A stretch of DNA of 64,000 nt from Mytilus trossulus (lineage: Eukaryota > Mollusca > Bivalvia > Mytilida > Mytilidae): positions 24,792,886-24,856,885 of the forward strand of contig NC_086374.1 of NCBI RefSeq assembly GCF_036588685.1, in the 5' to 3' direction. The position numbers were made by a program, and so were the translations under genes. Positions 41,901 through 52,994 of this stretch are shown piece after piece. The notes under the pieces were generated by a model that was given only the letters and a program-made list of their open reading frames with translations, was not told where the DNA came from and made no database searches. Numbering within the stretch: position 1 is the stretch's first letter; every line of letters starts with the position of its first letter.

Positions 41901-44900
41901 GAGTTTCCAGAAAAACGTCATCTTCAATATCTACGGAGGGCTAAGGTTGTCACTTTTTAGTCAAAAAATGTCCAAATTTTAGGACAAAGGGCACAGGGTG
42001 ATGGTGAGAGCTCCCTGATCTCTCAATCTTTCTAATATTTAACAGACCTTTAGTCAATAGGTAGATACAAACGTGACTAAAAGGACCTTGGGTACACTTC
42101 CTGTCTTCTATGTTTACGGAGCGCCCAAAGTGCCAGTTGGATATTCAAAATATATAGCGAAAACCTACCCGAGACCGCTTAAATGAGGTTGAGACCCCCC
42201 TGGTCCTTCAATGTCCATAAAATTCAACCACATCATTGACTCTGTTTATATAAAGATTGTATTAGATGGAGTTTCCAGAAAAACGTCATCTTCAATATCT
42301 ACGGAGGGCTAAGATTGTCACTTTTCAGTCAAAAAATGTCCAAATTTTAGGACAAAGGGCACAGGGTGATGGTGAGAGCTCCCTGATCTCTCAATCTTTC
42401 TAATATTTAACAGACCTTTAGTCAATAGGTAGATACAAACGTGACTAAAAGGACCTTGGGTACACTTCCTGTCTTCTATGTTTACGGAGCGCCCAAAGTG
42501 CCAGTTGGATATTCAAAATATATAGCGAAAACCTACCCGAGACCGCTTAAATGAGGTTGAGACCCCCCTGGTCCTTCAATGTCCATAAAATTCAACCACA
42601 TCATTGACTCTGTATATATAAAGATTGTATTAGATGGAGTTTCCAGAAAAACGTCATCTTCAATATCTACGGAGGGCTAAGATTGTCACTTTTTAGTCAA
42701 AAAATGTCAAAATTTTAGGACAAAGGGCACAGGGTGATGGTGAGAGCTCCCTGATCTCTCAATCTTTCTAATATTTAACAGACCTTTAGTCAATAGGTAG
42801 ATACAAACGTGACTAAAAGGACCTTGGGTACACTTCCTGTCTTCTATGTTTACGGAGCGCCCAAAGTGCCAGTTGGATATTCAAAATATATAGCGAAAAC
42901 CTACCCGAGACCGCTTAAATGAGGTTGAGACCCCCCTGGTCCTTCAATGTCCATAAAATTCAACCACATCATTGACTCTGTTTATATAAAGATTGTATTA
43001 GATGGAGTTTCCAGAAAAACGTCATCTTCAATATCTACGGAGGGCTAAGATTGTCACTTTTCAGTCAAAAAATGTCCAAATTTTAGGACAAAGGGCACAG
43101 GGTGATGGTGAGAGCTCCCTGATCTCTCAATCTTTCTAATATTTAACAGACCTTTAGTCAATAGGTAGATACAAACGTGACTAAAAGGACCTTGGGTACA
43201 CTTCCTGTCTTCTATGTTTACGGAGCGCCCAAAGTGCCAGTTGGATATTCAAAATATATAGCGAAAACCTACCCGAGACCGCTTAAATGAGGTTGAGACC
43301 CCCCTGGTCCTTCAATGTCCATAAAATTCAACCACATCATTGACTCTGTATATATAAAGATTGTATTAGATGGAGTTTCCAGAAAAACGTCATCTTCAAT
43401 ATCTACGGAGGGCTAAGATTGTCACTTTTTAGTCAAAAAATGTCAAAATTTTAGGACAAAGGGCACAGGGTGATGGTGAGAGCTCCCTGATCTCTCAATC
43501 TTTCTAATATTTAACAGACCTTTAGTCAATAGGTAGATACAAACGTGACTAAAAGGACCTTGGGTACACTTCCTGTCTTCTATGTTTACGGAGCGCCCAA
43601 AGTGCCAGTTGGATATTCAAAATATATAGCGAAAACCTACCCGAGACCGCTTAAATGAGGTTGAGACCCCCCTGGTCCTTCAATGTCCATAAAATTCAAC
43701 CACATCATTGACTCTGTATATATAAAGATTGTATTAGATGGAGTTTCCAGAAAAACGTCATCTTCAATATCTACGGAGGGCTAAGGTTGTCACTTTTTAG
43801 TCAAAAAATGTCCAAATTTTAGGACAAAGGGCACAGGGTGATGGTGAGAGCTCCCTGATCTCTCAATCTTTCTAATATTTAACAGACCTTTAGTCAATAG
43901 GTAGATACAAACGTGACTAAAAGGACCTTGGGTACACTTCCTGTCTTCTATGTTTACGGAGCGCCCAAAGTGCCAGTTGGATATTCAAAATATATAGCGA
44001 AAACCTACCCGAGACCGCTTAAATGAGGTTGAGACCCCCCTGGTCCTTCAATGTCCATAAAATTCAACCACATCATTGACTCTGTATATATAAAGATTGT
44101 ATTAGATGGAGTTTCCAGAAAAACGTCATCTTCAATATCTACGGAGGGCTAAGGTTGTCACTTTTTAGTCAAAAAATGTCCAAATTTTAGGACAAAGGGC
44201 ACAGGGTGATGGTGAGAGCTCCCTGATCTCTCAATCTTTCTAATATTTAACAGACCTTTAGTCAATAGGTAGATACAAACGTGACTAAAAGGACCTTGGG
44301 TACACTTCCTGTCTTCTATGTTTACGGAGCGCCCAAAGTGCCAGTTGGATATTCAAAATATATAGCGAAAACCTACCCGAGACCGCTTAAATGAGGTTGA
44401 GACCCCCCTGGTCCTTCAATGTCCATAAAATGCAACCACATCATTGACTCTGTATATATAAAGATTGTATTAGATGGAGTTTCCAGAAAAACGTCATCTT
44501 CAATATCTACGGAGGGCTAAGATTGTCACTTTTCAGTCAAAAAATGTCCAAATTTTAGGACAAAGGGCACAGGGTGATGGTGAGAGCTCCCTGATCTCTC
44601 AATCTTTCTAATATTTAACAGACCTTTAGTCAATAGGTAGATACAAACGTGACTAAAAGGACCTTGGGTACACTTCCTGTCTTCTATGTTTACGGAGCGC
44701 CCAAAGTGCCAGTTGGATATTCAAAATATATAGCGAAAACCTACCCGAGACCGCTTAAATGAGGTTGAGACCCCCCTGGTCCTTCAATGTCCATAAAATT
44801 CAACCACATCATTGACTCTGTATATATAAAGATTGTATTAGATGGAGTTTCCAGAAAAACGTCATCTTCAATATCTACGGAGGGCTAAGATTGTCACTTT

Positions 44901-46600
44901 TCAGTCAAAAAATGTCCAAATTTTAGGACAAAGGGCACAGGGTGATGGTGAGAGCTCCCTGATCTCTCAATCTTTCTAATATTTAACAGACCTTTAGTCA
45001 ATAGGTAGATACAAACGTGACTAAAAGGACCTTGGGTACACTTCCTGTCTTCTATGTTTACGGAGCGCCCAAAGTGCCAGTTGGATATTCAAAATATATA
45101 GCGAAAACCTACCCGAGACCGCTTAAATGAGGTTGAGACCCCCCTGGTCCTTCAATGTCCATAAAATTCAACCACATCATTGACTCTGTATATATAAAGA
45201 TTGTATTAGATGGAGTTTCCAGAAAAACGTCATCTTCAATATCTACGGAGGGCTAAGATTGTCACTTTTCAGTCAAAAAATGTCCAAATTTTAGGACAAA
45301 GGGCACAGGGTGATGATGAGAGCTCCCTGATCTCTCAATCTTTCTAATATTTAACAGACCTTTAGTCAATAGGTAGATACAAACGTGACTAAAAGGACCT
45401 TGGGTACACTTCCTGTCTTCTATGTTTACGGAGCGCCCAAAGTGCCAGTTGGATATTCAAAATATATAGCGAAAACCTACCCGAGACCGCTTAAATGAGG
45501 TTGAGACCCCCCTGGTCCTTCAATGTCCATAAAATTCAACCACATCATTGACTCTGTATATATAAAGATTGTATTAGATGGAGTTTCCAGAAAAACGTCA
45601 TCTTCAATATCTACGGAGGGCTAAGATTGTCACTTTTCAGTCAAAAAATGTCCAAATTTTAGGACAAAGGGCATAGGGTGATGGTGAGAGCTCCCTGATC
45701 TCTCAATCTTTCTAATATTTAACAGACCTTTAGTCAATAGGTAGATACAAGCGTGACTAAAAGGACCTTGGGTACACTTCCTGTCTTCTATGTTTACGGA
45801 GCGCCCAAAGTGCCAGTTGGATATTCAAAATATATAGCGAAAACCTACCCGAGACCGCTTAAATGAGGTTGAGACCCCCCTGGTCCTTCAATGTCCATAA
45901 AATTCAACCACATCATTGACTCTGTATATATAAAGATTGTATTAGATGGAGTTTCCAGAAAAACGTCATCTTCAATATCTACGGAGGGCTAAGATTGTCA
46001 CTTTTCAGTCAAAAAATGTCCAAATTTTAGGACAAAGGGCATAGGGTGATGGTGAGAGCTCCCTGATCTCTCAATCTTTCTAATATTTAACAGACCTTTA
46101 GTCAATAGGTAGATACAAGCGTGACTAAAAGGACCTTGGGTACACTTCCTGTCTTCTATGTTTACGGAGCGCCCAAAGTGCCAGTTGGATATTCAAAATA
46201 TATAGCGAAAACCTACCCGAGACCGCTTAAATGAGGTTGAGACCCCCCTGGTCCTTCAATGTCCATAAAATGCAACCACATCATTGACTCTGTATATATA
46301 AAGATTGTATTAGATGGAGTTTCCAGAAAAACGTCATCTTCAATATCTACGGAGGGCTAAGATTGTCACTTTTCAGTCAAAAAATGTCCAAATTTTAGGA
46401 CAAAGGGCACAGGGTGATGGTGAGAGCTCCCTGATCTCTCAATCTTTCTAATATTTAACAGACCTTTAGTCAATAGGTAGATACAAACGTGACTAAAAGG
46501 ACCTTGGGTACACTTCCTGTCTTCTATGTTTACGGAGCACCCAAAGTGCCAGTTGGATATTCAAAATATATAGCGAAAACCTACCCGAGACCGCTTAATT
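35991..46600 (+). repeat. satellite array, block 8 (306 bp + 28 full units)
   Basis: Uninterrupted 368-bp units start from 36297 to 46233. The last units gather private changes: AAATGCAACC in the units at 44393 and 46233, GATGATGAG in the unit at 45129, and the linked pair GCATAGG plus ACAAGCG in the adjacent units at 45497 and 45865. Lower homogenisation at the array edge is a normal property of satellites. Confidence 0.97.
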
Positions 46601-47222
46601 GAGGTTGAGACCCCCCTGGTCCTTCAATGTCCATAAAATTCAACCACATCATTGACTCTGTATATATAAAGATTGTATTAGATGGAGTTTACAGAAAACG
46701 TCATCTTCAATATCTACGGAGGGCTAAGATTGTCACTCTTCAGTCAAAAAATTTCCAAATTTTAGGACAAAGGGCACAGGGTGATGGTGAAAGCCCCGTG
46801 ATCTATCAATCATTCTAATATTATGCAGACATTTAGTTTATAGGTAGATACAACCGAGACTATAAGGAATTTTGGTACATTTCCTGTCTTGTATGTATAC
46901 GGAACGCCCATAGTGCCAGTTGGACATTCAAAATATATAGTGAAAATCTAACTGAGACCGCTTAAATAAGGGTGAGACCCCCTGATCTTTCAATGTCTAT
47001 TAAATTTAATTAAATCATAGACTCTATATATATGAAGGTTTTATTAGAAGGATTTCCCAGAATATTGTCATATTCGATATATATATGGAGGGCTTATATT
47101 GTCACTTTTCTGCTAAAAATTATCAGAATTGTAGGACAAAGGACACAGGGCAATGGTGATAGCCCTCTAATCTCTCAATATTTGTATTACTAAGCAGACA
47201 TTTAGTTAATAGGTAGGCAGAA
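46601..47222 (+). repeat. degenerate edge units, shifting to the right-array subfamily
   Basis: The unit at 46601 (367 bp, one base missing near 46690) is still close to the array type in its first half and then diverges from about 46815. The next, partial unit from 46968 is far more like the reverse complement of the right-hand array: AAATCATAGACTCT, CCCAGAATATTGTC and GCTAAAAATTATCAG are shared with it and absent from the main array. A 63-codon frame at 46627-46818 exists only because of the missing base and is not a gene. Satellite similarity fades near 47222. Confidence 0.85.
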
Positions 47223-47691
47223 ATTATAACCTTATGTTGGAAAGGGGCAACAATATCCCCACTTGGGGTTGTGAGAGATTAAACAAGCAGCTGACCACCG
47301 TCTTGACAAAGAGAGAGACCAATTGAGCTCGGCAAATTGTGAGCTATGGGATGAAAAAAAACCCAGGCACACCGGGTATGATAACCACGAATTTTATATA
47401 TTTTGATATGGACGATAGGATCGAAAGATCAAAAGCTGGGTCTAAAAACCATTTAAACGTGGATATTGGTTTTGGGTGAAACAAATTGATTTTATTTTGG
47501 ATTGTTATAAAGATTAAGACATCGATCCAATAGCTATTAATACTAACTGAAATTAGTTGTTGAAAACGTCAAAGCCCTGAGTGGTATTGCCAAAATGAAC
47601 CACCGCCGATGGTACTCCCGGATTAGGAAGGATCAGTTGGATCAGTTGATCAGAACGAAGACCAACATTTTTTTTTAGCGTTGTTCCAACC
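47223..47691. other. unassigned island edge
   Basis: Unique-looking DNA between the satellite and the left arm of an inverted repeat. It contains short broken frames on the plus strand (for example one near 47595) but no recognised domain or RNA gene. Confidence 0.5.
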
Positions 47692-47776
47692 CTATACTAG
47701 AGATTTACGGAAAGTCTCGGATCCGACTGTTGACACCGACTCTGACAGGCAAAATGAAGGGAGTCATCTCAAAATA
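47692..47776 (+). repeat. inverted repeat, left arm
   Basis: About 85 bp that match the reverse complement of 49002-49083. The core of about 47 bp around CTCGGATCCGACTGTTGAC has a single mismatch, and the outer part is diverged. Confidence 0.85.
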
Positions 47777-47878
47777 GAAAAAAAAATATTAAATAATTCA
47801 TTTTTTCAAGAGAATTTGAAAGTAACAATTTTTCAAAATTTTACACAAAAATTTACTTTTTCAAATAAGGTTTGTCTT

Positions 47879-48160
47879 TTAACAAATCCTGCACAAGTCT
47901 CCACAATCAGTCTGAGTTTTTGTACCCATCACATTACAATTTTTAAGGTCACCCATGACATGTTCAACAAGAATTTTATATTCTGCAATAACTCTGTTAA
48001 ATTTTCTATTCTTGCGTTTTTGGTGATCTGGCTTTCTAGTAATTTGTTGTAAATGGCGTAATTACGGGATGCCGATTATGATAGATTATATTTCCAAACA
48101 GCACACATTCTTCTGGAAAATTTAGTGGTGCATTGACCCAAATTTGTCTCATCATCCTAT
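47879..48160 (-). pseudogene. DDE transposase C-terminal fragment (IS5/Harbinger-like)
   Basis: On the minus strand, 48037-47879 reads 52 codons to a stop. It contains an asparagine-arginine-rich start, then KFNRVIAEYKILVEHVMGD (residues 13-31), then LK. This is the pattern of the C-terminal end of DDE_Tnp_4/IS5-type transposases (NR...R..VEH..G.LK), where the glutamate of VEH is the last acidic catalytic residue. The part upstream on that strand (48040-48150) continues in another frame with broken similarity (a TPF-containing stretch after YHNRHP), so a frameshift is inferred. The first two acidic residues and the DNA-binding part were not found. It is a short relic; assignment to PIF/Harbinger rather than a bacterial-type IS5 relative is uncertain. 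Confidence 0.5.
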
Positions 48161-49001
48161 ACTGCTGCATATCCTTTTAGTGGCCTAAAAATCCGCTTGG
48201 AACATAGTAAAAGCTTTCCATACAAAAACTGCGGCATCCAGGAAACGGTTATGCATGACCTGTCAGATTCAGTGGAAGATTTAGAAGTAGTACGAGTTGA
48301 AGCAGAAGTAGAAGCGGTAAAGAACCATCTCTTGAGAATAAAGCTGAGAAACACAAGCGAAAGGCCTAGTAGCGGCCGTTGATGAACGCTATTCGCGAAA
48401 ACCAGATGGGATAAAACGGGTTTGTTACACCAAAAACTTCCCAAAATAATGAAAGTTATCGTAGTAAGTTTTTTCTGAAAACGATTCCGATTGATTGTAT
48501 ATTAAGAAAACAAATAAAATGTATTTCCTTCATTTTTTAATTTATATAATATATAGTTTTTAATTCACAAATCTTATTCACTGTGTCTTAGCTCAAAGGT
48601 ATTTGAGAGTTATAGTCACTTGGCATCAGTAATTTTTTCCGTCATCGGTTGCGATTGGAAAACATAACGATTTTTAGCTTTATATTTTAAGAGGTAACTG
48701 TCCGCTGCGCTGTAAAACATGTCAACCATCCGTAACGCAATATTGTGACTCAGGAGGACTATGATGCGTGATCTTAAAAAAAAGAAGATGTATCAAAAAT
48801 GCCAAACATTTCTTCCGTTATTTTAAAAAGAATATCCACAAAACTTGGTAGACCCCCCCCCAACAAAAAAAAACACACACACACCGATATCTATCCTAAA
48901 GATTACTCCCTAACCTTGATGTTCCATGTATCTTTGTATCTGTGAAACAGGAAAATGTTTACACCAGAATGCAGAATCTTTTTATCGTTTTTGTAAATCT
49001 T
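48161..49001. other. unassigned AT-rich stretch inside the inverted repeat
   Basis: It holds overlapping frames on both strands at 48157-48444 and 48197-48382. The minus frame is serine/threonine-rich and the plus frame is glutamate/valine-rich (DLEVVRVEAEVEAV), and neither resembles a family I know. A C run, A run and short AC repeat sit at 48852-48883. It may contain the missing front half of the transposase in decayed form. Confidence 0.45.
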
Positions 49002-49083
49002 TTTTGAGACGACCCCTGTAATTTTTGCTGTCAGAGTCGGAGTCAACAGTCGGATCCGAGACTTTCCGTAAATCTTTACTAGG
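49002..49083 (-). repeat. inverted repeat, right arm
   Basis: Reverse-complement partner of 47692-47776. The two arms bound about 1.4 kb that contains the transposase relic. The arms may be the ends of that element or an inverted duplication of part of the neighbouring polymerase relic. Confidence 0.85.
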
Positions 49084-50140
49084 AAGGATATTATCACCCA
49101 AGCCAAACAGCATGAGTTGATAGAGGTTAGCAGGATGTCGAAAGATCGACTACTGGATAAGTTACAGGAACAGATCAGAGCAGATAGGAAATCATTGGGG
49201 ATAAACTTGAGGTACATCCACTGAAGAAAGCCTTTAAAGATGTATTTACTACCTGAAAGATGACCACTATTATTGACATGGATGTGCAGACCTTCCTTGA
49301 GGTCTCTCAGATGTCAAGGATGGAACTTATAGACGATTGGGCATTGAAAGGATAACAATTCAATGTGATGCTGCACTGTGAAGATTAACCCAACAGGTAA
49401 GATGGATGATGAGAACGTGGGATACTTTCACTCGGGAAACCAGATTTTCCCCTCAACCACGGACTTGCTTAAAACCCTTGAGAAGATAGATGAAAAGATC
49501 GGAGAAAAGATTGCACAGTGGACCTCTGAAAAAAGTGACTGGACATCGAAAGCAATTGTAAAATTTCAATTCAATATTACCAACGACCGCTGGGTAGGTC
49601 ACAGTACATTGATTAGCCGGCGTGGATCAAATACAAGAAGGCTGTAATCAATGTGAAAAATAACGACGAGGAGTGTTTCAAGTGGGCCATTCTTTCGGCC
49701 TTGCAGGTAGACCTAAAACAAACGGACAGGGTTACACAGAGCTCAATCTGGTAAGCCTTAAGGATATTAATTAATTTGAGAAGGCCAATTCCACCCTGGC
49801 GGTTAATGTATTTAGAATAGATGATAGTGAAGTATACCCGCTGCACATTTCAAACATTGGTGAACAGCGGGAGAGAGAACTCAACTTACTGCTGATCCAA
49901 GGCTACATGTGCTTGAACCACGTTTATAGCAAGGAAGTTCTGGAAACCAACAAAGAGTGTTGCGTCAACCACAAGGCAGCCAAGATCAGAGCTGCCCAAA
50001 GAAGGGACATACCAGCTGACTTTTGTCAACAACACCCACCCGATGAGAGTCCCTTTCGTAGTGTACGCGGACTTTGAGTGCTTTGATTTACCGATAAGGT
50101 TGAAATCAAAAACGATAAGGTTCTGTAGCAATACACAGTT
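49084..50140 (+). pseudogene. Polinton-type protein-primed family B DNA polymerase, N-terminal fragment
   Basis: This is the front part of the replicative DNA polymerase of Maverick/Polinton (adintovirus-like) elements, which copies the element from a protein primer. Pieces are seen in order on the plus strand: a basic helical stretch at 49087-49224; a segment with WTSEKSDWTSKAIVKFQFNI in the frame 49378-49647; a switch of frame near 49615 into KKAVIN, then a CFKWAIL-type stretch at about 49625-49705; an in-frame stop near 49772; a segment with PLHISNIG and LNLLLIQGY (about 49838-49911) and a cysteine/histidine-containing part to about 50030; another frame change; then VYADFECFD at 50061-50087, which fits the ExoI motif (D and E metal ligands). 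Sequence similarity ends near 50140, so the polymerase domain proper is absent. At least three breaks. The family call rests on motif order recalled, not on a search. Confidence 0.75.
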
Positions 50141-50490
50141 TAATAGAAGTTTAGTATCGCATTATTGCCATGGTGATTTTTTTAAATATGAAAGTTTTTG
50201 TACAATGAAATAGATTTTTAGATAATTGAAGAATAATATAGCCTCCTTAGTGGGGTTATATGAACATTTAGATTGTTTTTAGCATGTTTTACATGGTATG
50301 TATCTGTTTGACAGTCCGTATTTTTCTATCCGTACCACCCATAGGTCCATAAATTATTGTAGTGTTTATCAACAAATATTTATAGCTCGACCTTTTCAAT
50401 TCAAATTATGGAAAAACGAGCAAAAATGCATGTGTGTTTTGTTTAACCTTTCGATAGATATATGCCTATAGTTTCAGGAAAGGTACAACT
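50141..50490. other. unassigned AT-rich stretch
   Basis: It lies between the polymerase fragment and a short minisatellite. No open frame, domain or repeat was recognised. It may replace the deleted polymerase domains. Confidence 0.5.
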
Positions 50491-50575
50491 GTTCAAACCA
50501 ACGCTTAGGGGGCGTTCAAACAAACGCTTACAGGTATTCAAACCTTCACTTAGGAAGGTTCACGTCAACGCTTTA
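50491..50575 (+). repeat. degenerate 22-23 bp minisatellite, about 4 units
   Basis: Units begin near 50491, 50514, 50537 and 50559 with the pattern GTTCAAACMAACGCTTAGG. The third and fourth are diverged. Confidence 0.6.
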
Positions 50576-50617
50576 AACAAATGAACGTTTATAAAGATTA
50601 CAGACCCTTAACAGTGT

Positions 50618-51410
50618 GAGGCGCTCGCCAGGGAGTTGCAAGAGATCAAGCGGAAGATTCAAGCCAGTAACATGCAGCATCGCCTCGAGAAGATTTGACT
50701 CAACCCTGACCTTTCCAAGGTGTTAAGCCTGTGGTTGAGGCTCAGCGAGAGGCAGCTTCACCGATCACCTAAACGATCGTTTAACTTCCTGCAGCAGTTA
50801 CAGCCCTCCAGCCTCCACCGCCCAAGTTTGACTACCCACTACCCATTGCACCACCTATAGACACCATCCTCGGACTTCGAGCAGAACAGTATTTGCAGAT
50901 CAGTAACGATCCTTCGCCGACCACACTTTTGGATCTCGATCTCTTCATCGGAAGCTAACCAGTTACTTCTGACGGCGATGATATTTTCGTGGATAGTGTG
51001 AGGTACAAACGAACCCTTAACCTCTGGGAACTCATGAGGAAAAAGAAATCAGAATATTTCGAGTCCGAAGTTTTCAAGACCTTGTCGACTATGCAGAGAT
51101 CCTGAACAGTTCCGGTGCCATGTATCAAGGCAATTAACCCTCTCTAGAACCCTAAGGCGATAAAGATCTAAGTGGACGAAGATTGTGTCTCACATCTAAA
51201 GCAAGATAAGCATTGTAGCGGACTTCAAACCGTGTTTCTACCCTCCGACTTTGACCAGCTCCTTTATTGCTTGGATCTGTGCACACTGCATTCCGTGCTG
51301 GAAACACTGGTGTGCGCAACGCGATTATGGCGATCATCGATGCCATAAAGAAAGGTGAACACATCAGCATCAAGGAATATAAGCAACTCCATCGTAATAT
51401 CCTCAATTAA
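50618..51410 (+). pseudogene. Polinton/adintovirus core-type structural protein, broken
   Basis: The plus strand reads a charged helical start (LARELQEIKRKIQ, 50624 onward) ending in a stop. A segment follows with LGLRAEQYLQI and a stop after DLFIGS near 50957. Then comes a stretch with RYKRTLNLWELM at about 51001-51036, which in this family is usually a tyrosine/glycine-leucine-tryptophan-glutamate motif. The gene ends with NAIMAIIDAIKKGEH and KEYKQL and stops at 51410. These blocks and their order match a conserved late gene of Polintons/adintoviruses found just before the pX-like gene; its exact function is not known to me. There are several stops and at least two frame changes. Confidence 0.6.
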
Positions 51411-51720
51411 GAAAGGTTTTGTTTTAAAGTATGCATACGGTGGTAGAAGTTTTTTTGACACTATCGACAGTATCGTTGGTCGCATGTTCACCTCCTCTGC
51501 TGCCAAGACATTGAAAAGCAGGCATATGAGCACTGCCACCAATGCAGCCATGATAGGAGTGGTAGTTGGTAGTAGTCAACCATGTCGTTGACAAAGTGAC
51601 CCGCACTCGAAAACCCATTGACCAACGCAGCAAGCCCAATCAACAGCTCAGTGTTAAACGCAGAAAGCCCAACAACCAAACCCAGTTAAACAATTTCATC
51701 TCTGGTCGTGGCATCGGTAT
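51411..51720 (+). pseudogene. small basic adenovirus-pX-like minor virion protein, broken
   Basis: The frame around 51411-51590 contains YAYGGRSFFDTIDSIVGR, then an alanine/lysine-rich helix (TSSAAKTLKSR). The YGGRSFFD-type block followed by an Ala/Lys tail is typical of the small core protein encoded before the major capsid gene in Polintons/adintoviruses, thought to bind packaged DNA. The frame breaks near 51590 and similarity resumes in another frame, which reads a lysine/arginine/asparagine-rich tail and ends with ISGRGIGI near 51717. Only 37 bp separate it from the next ATG. Confidence 0.6.
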
Positions 51721-51757
51721 CCTCCCAACTACCTCCAATGCTATAAATAAATACATA

Positions 51758-52454
51758 ATGTCTGACATCCTTACAATCACAGAAGGGTTGACCTTCGATG
51801 AAAGTCTTCAAAAATATTAATACTAGGTTCACGAATTCGAACCTTAAGCCGGCGCCTAACTTATCAACTCTGGAGCGTCACCCTGCATACGAAAACAAGA
51901 TGCAACTGTACAAAACCATCCAGAAAAAATCCACGATCCTCTGTGGATTTCGCATGAGACAGTGTGATTTCATAGTCGTTCCCCAAGCCTCACAGTTCAA
52001 CTGCCGCCTAGCTGCCAATAGTGGTCGCGAAAAGCCAAGATATATTATCGTTGCCTTTCAAACCGACAGAGATAATGACAAAACCCATAATGCTTCCGTG
52101 TTCAATCGCTGTCGATTGCAAAATATCCATGTCACCCTCAAAGCTGAACGCTACTCAGCCGTCGACTTTAATGCCGTTTTTTTCACAAACCAAGGTTGCC
52201 ATAGTGTTCATGGAGGATGTAGACTTCAGAAAGAAATTCTACAACATTGACACCCTCCTTAGTAACGGTGATGTCAACCCCTCTGATTTCATTGACATAT
52301 AGCCGCTGTTGGTCATCGATGTAAGTCATCAGTCCGAGCGGACATCCAGATTCGAGCGGAATTCGAGCGTTATGTTCCCGCCAACACCGAAGCATTTGCA
52401 CTTCCAATCTCCGTAGGAGTCCTAGGCCTCCAGTTCGAATCGGTCAGTAGTTGA
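51758..52454 (+). pseudogene. major capsid protein (double jelly-roll), internally deleted and frameshifted
   Basis: The hexon-like shell protein of Polintons/adintoviruses. Start at ATG 51758: the first 20 residues (MSDILTITEGLTFDESLQKY) are the usual N-terminus, after which TAA follows at 51818-51820. From about 51850, in the frame of 51798-52250, the sequence already matches the C-terminal jelly-roll, including EKPRYIIVAFQTDR at 52029-52070 and NASVFNRC after it, so the middle of the gene is missing. A frame change near 52185 leads to a stretch that includes VAIVFMEDVDF, with an in-frame TAG at 52300-52302 and PLLVIDVSHQSER after it. Another frame change near 52340 leads to the last 37 codons with YVPANTEAFALPI, and the stop is at 52454. 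Far below the usual length of over 500 residues. Not functional. Confidence 0.72.
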
Positions 52455-52475
52455 ACGTCGTGTTTCAATAAATAA

Positions 52476-52969
52476 ATGGACACCACACTGTTGCAGCAAA
52501 TCGTCCACAACACAGACCAAAAACAAGGGTTTTCCATCCTTGTCTCTAGAAACGACAGTCGCATTTTTACTCGGTTCAACCCCCTCCCCCAACTACAATT
52601 TAAGGAATCGAACACCACATTGGGATTTAAGCGACAGCTCTACACATTTGATCGGGCAACACATGTTACAAAGAGGGTGAATACATTGTTAGCATCAGAA
52701 GCATCAACAGCATCCTGGTGAACAGTGGCATCATCAATAGCAGCTACATACACGGCTCCCAACAGTTCACTATCTGAAGCTTCCCCCCCCCCCCCCGCAA
52801 TCGATCCCGGGGTAAAGATCATTCAAACCCCCCAAAAATATGGTGTACTTACCCGTGATCTTGAGAACCATCAATCGCATGCAGACATACCTCACCAATC
52901 CAGACGGCGATCGTCCACAATCTCCGCAGAGAACATCTCACCATCCGCTTCCATCTTCGCGAGGCATGA
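52476..52969 (+). pseudogene. minor capsid (penton-like) protein, broken
   Basis: ATG at 52476, 22 bp after the capsid stop. The N-terminal part has GFSILVSRNDSRIFTRFNPL at about residues 18-37, which fits the start of Polinton minor capsid proteins (FS..LS.N.T...T.FNPP). The middle is lost or scrambled. The TC-rich stretch contains a run of 14 C (52783-52796), a likely site of frame change. The end is seen as VYLPVILRTINRMQT (52843 onward) and, in another frame, REHLTIRFHLREA with a stop at 52967-52969, matching the usual tail. At least three frame breaks. The protein would form the five-fold vertices of the virion. Confidence 0.62.
52783..52796 (+). repeat. poly-C run (14 C)
   Basis: The longest homopolymer of C in the window, inside the minor capsid relic. 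It is a possible true slippage site or a base-calling error. Confidence 0.9.
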
Positions 52970-52994
52970 ATAAATACGGTTTGAACTTTATAAA

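Noticed and set aside
46627-46818. 63-residue open frame in the satellite
   Set aside because: It exists only through a one-base loss in a degenerate unit; the other units have stops in this frame.
48903-49217. Minus-strand 104-residue frame
   Set aside because: It is antisense to the polymerase-side plus-strand relic and to the inverted-repeat arm; no domain.
51152-51679. Several overlapping minus-strand frames
   Set aside because: They are shadows of the plus-strand Polinton relic genes, which carry the recognisable motifs.
52183-52822. Minus-strand frames opposite the capsid genes
   Set aside because: They are shadows of plus-strand capsid relics, with no independent motif.
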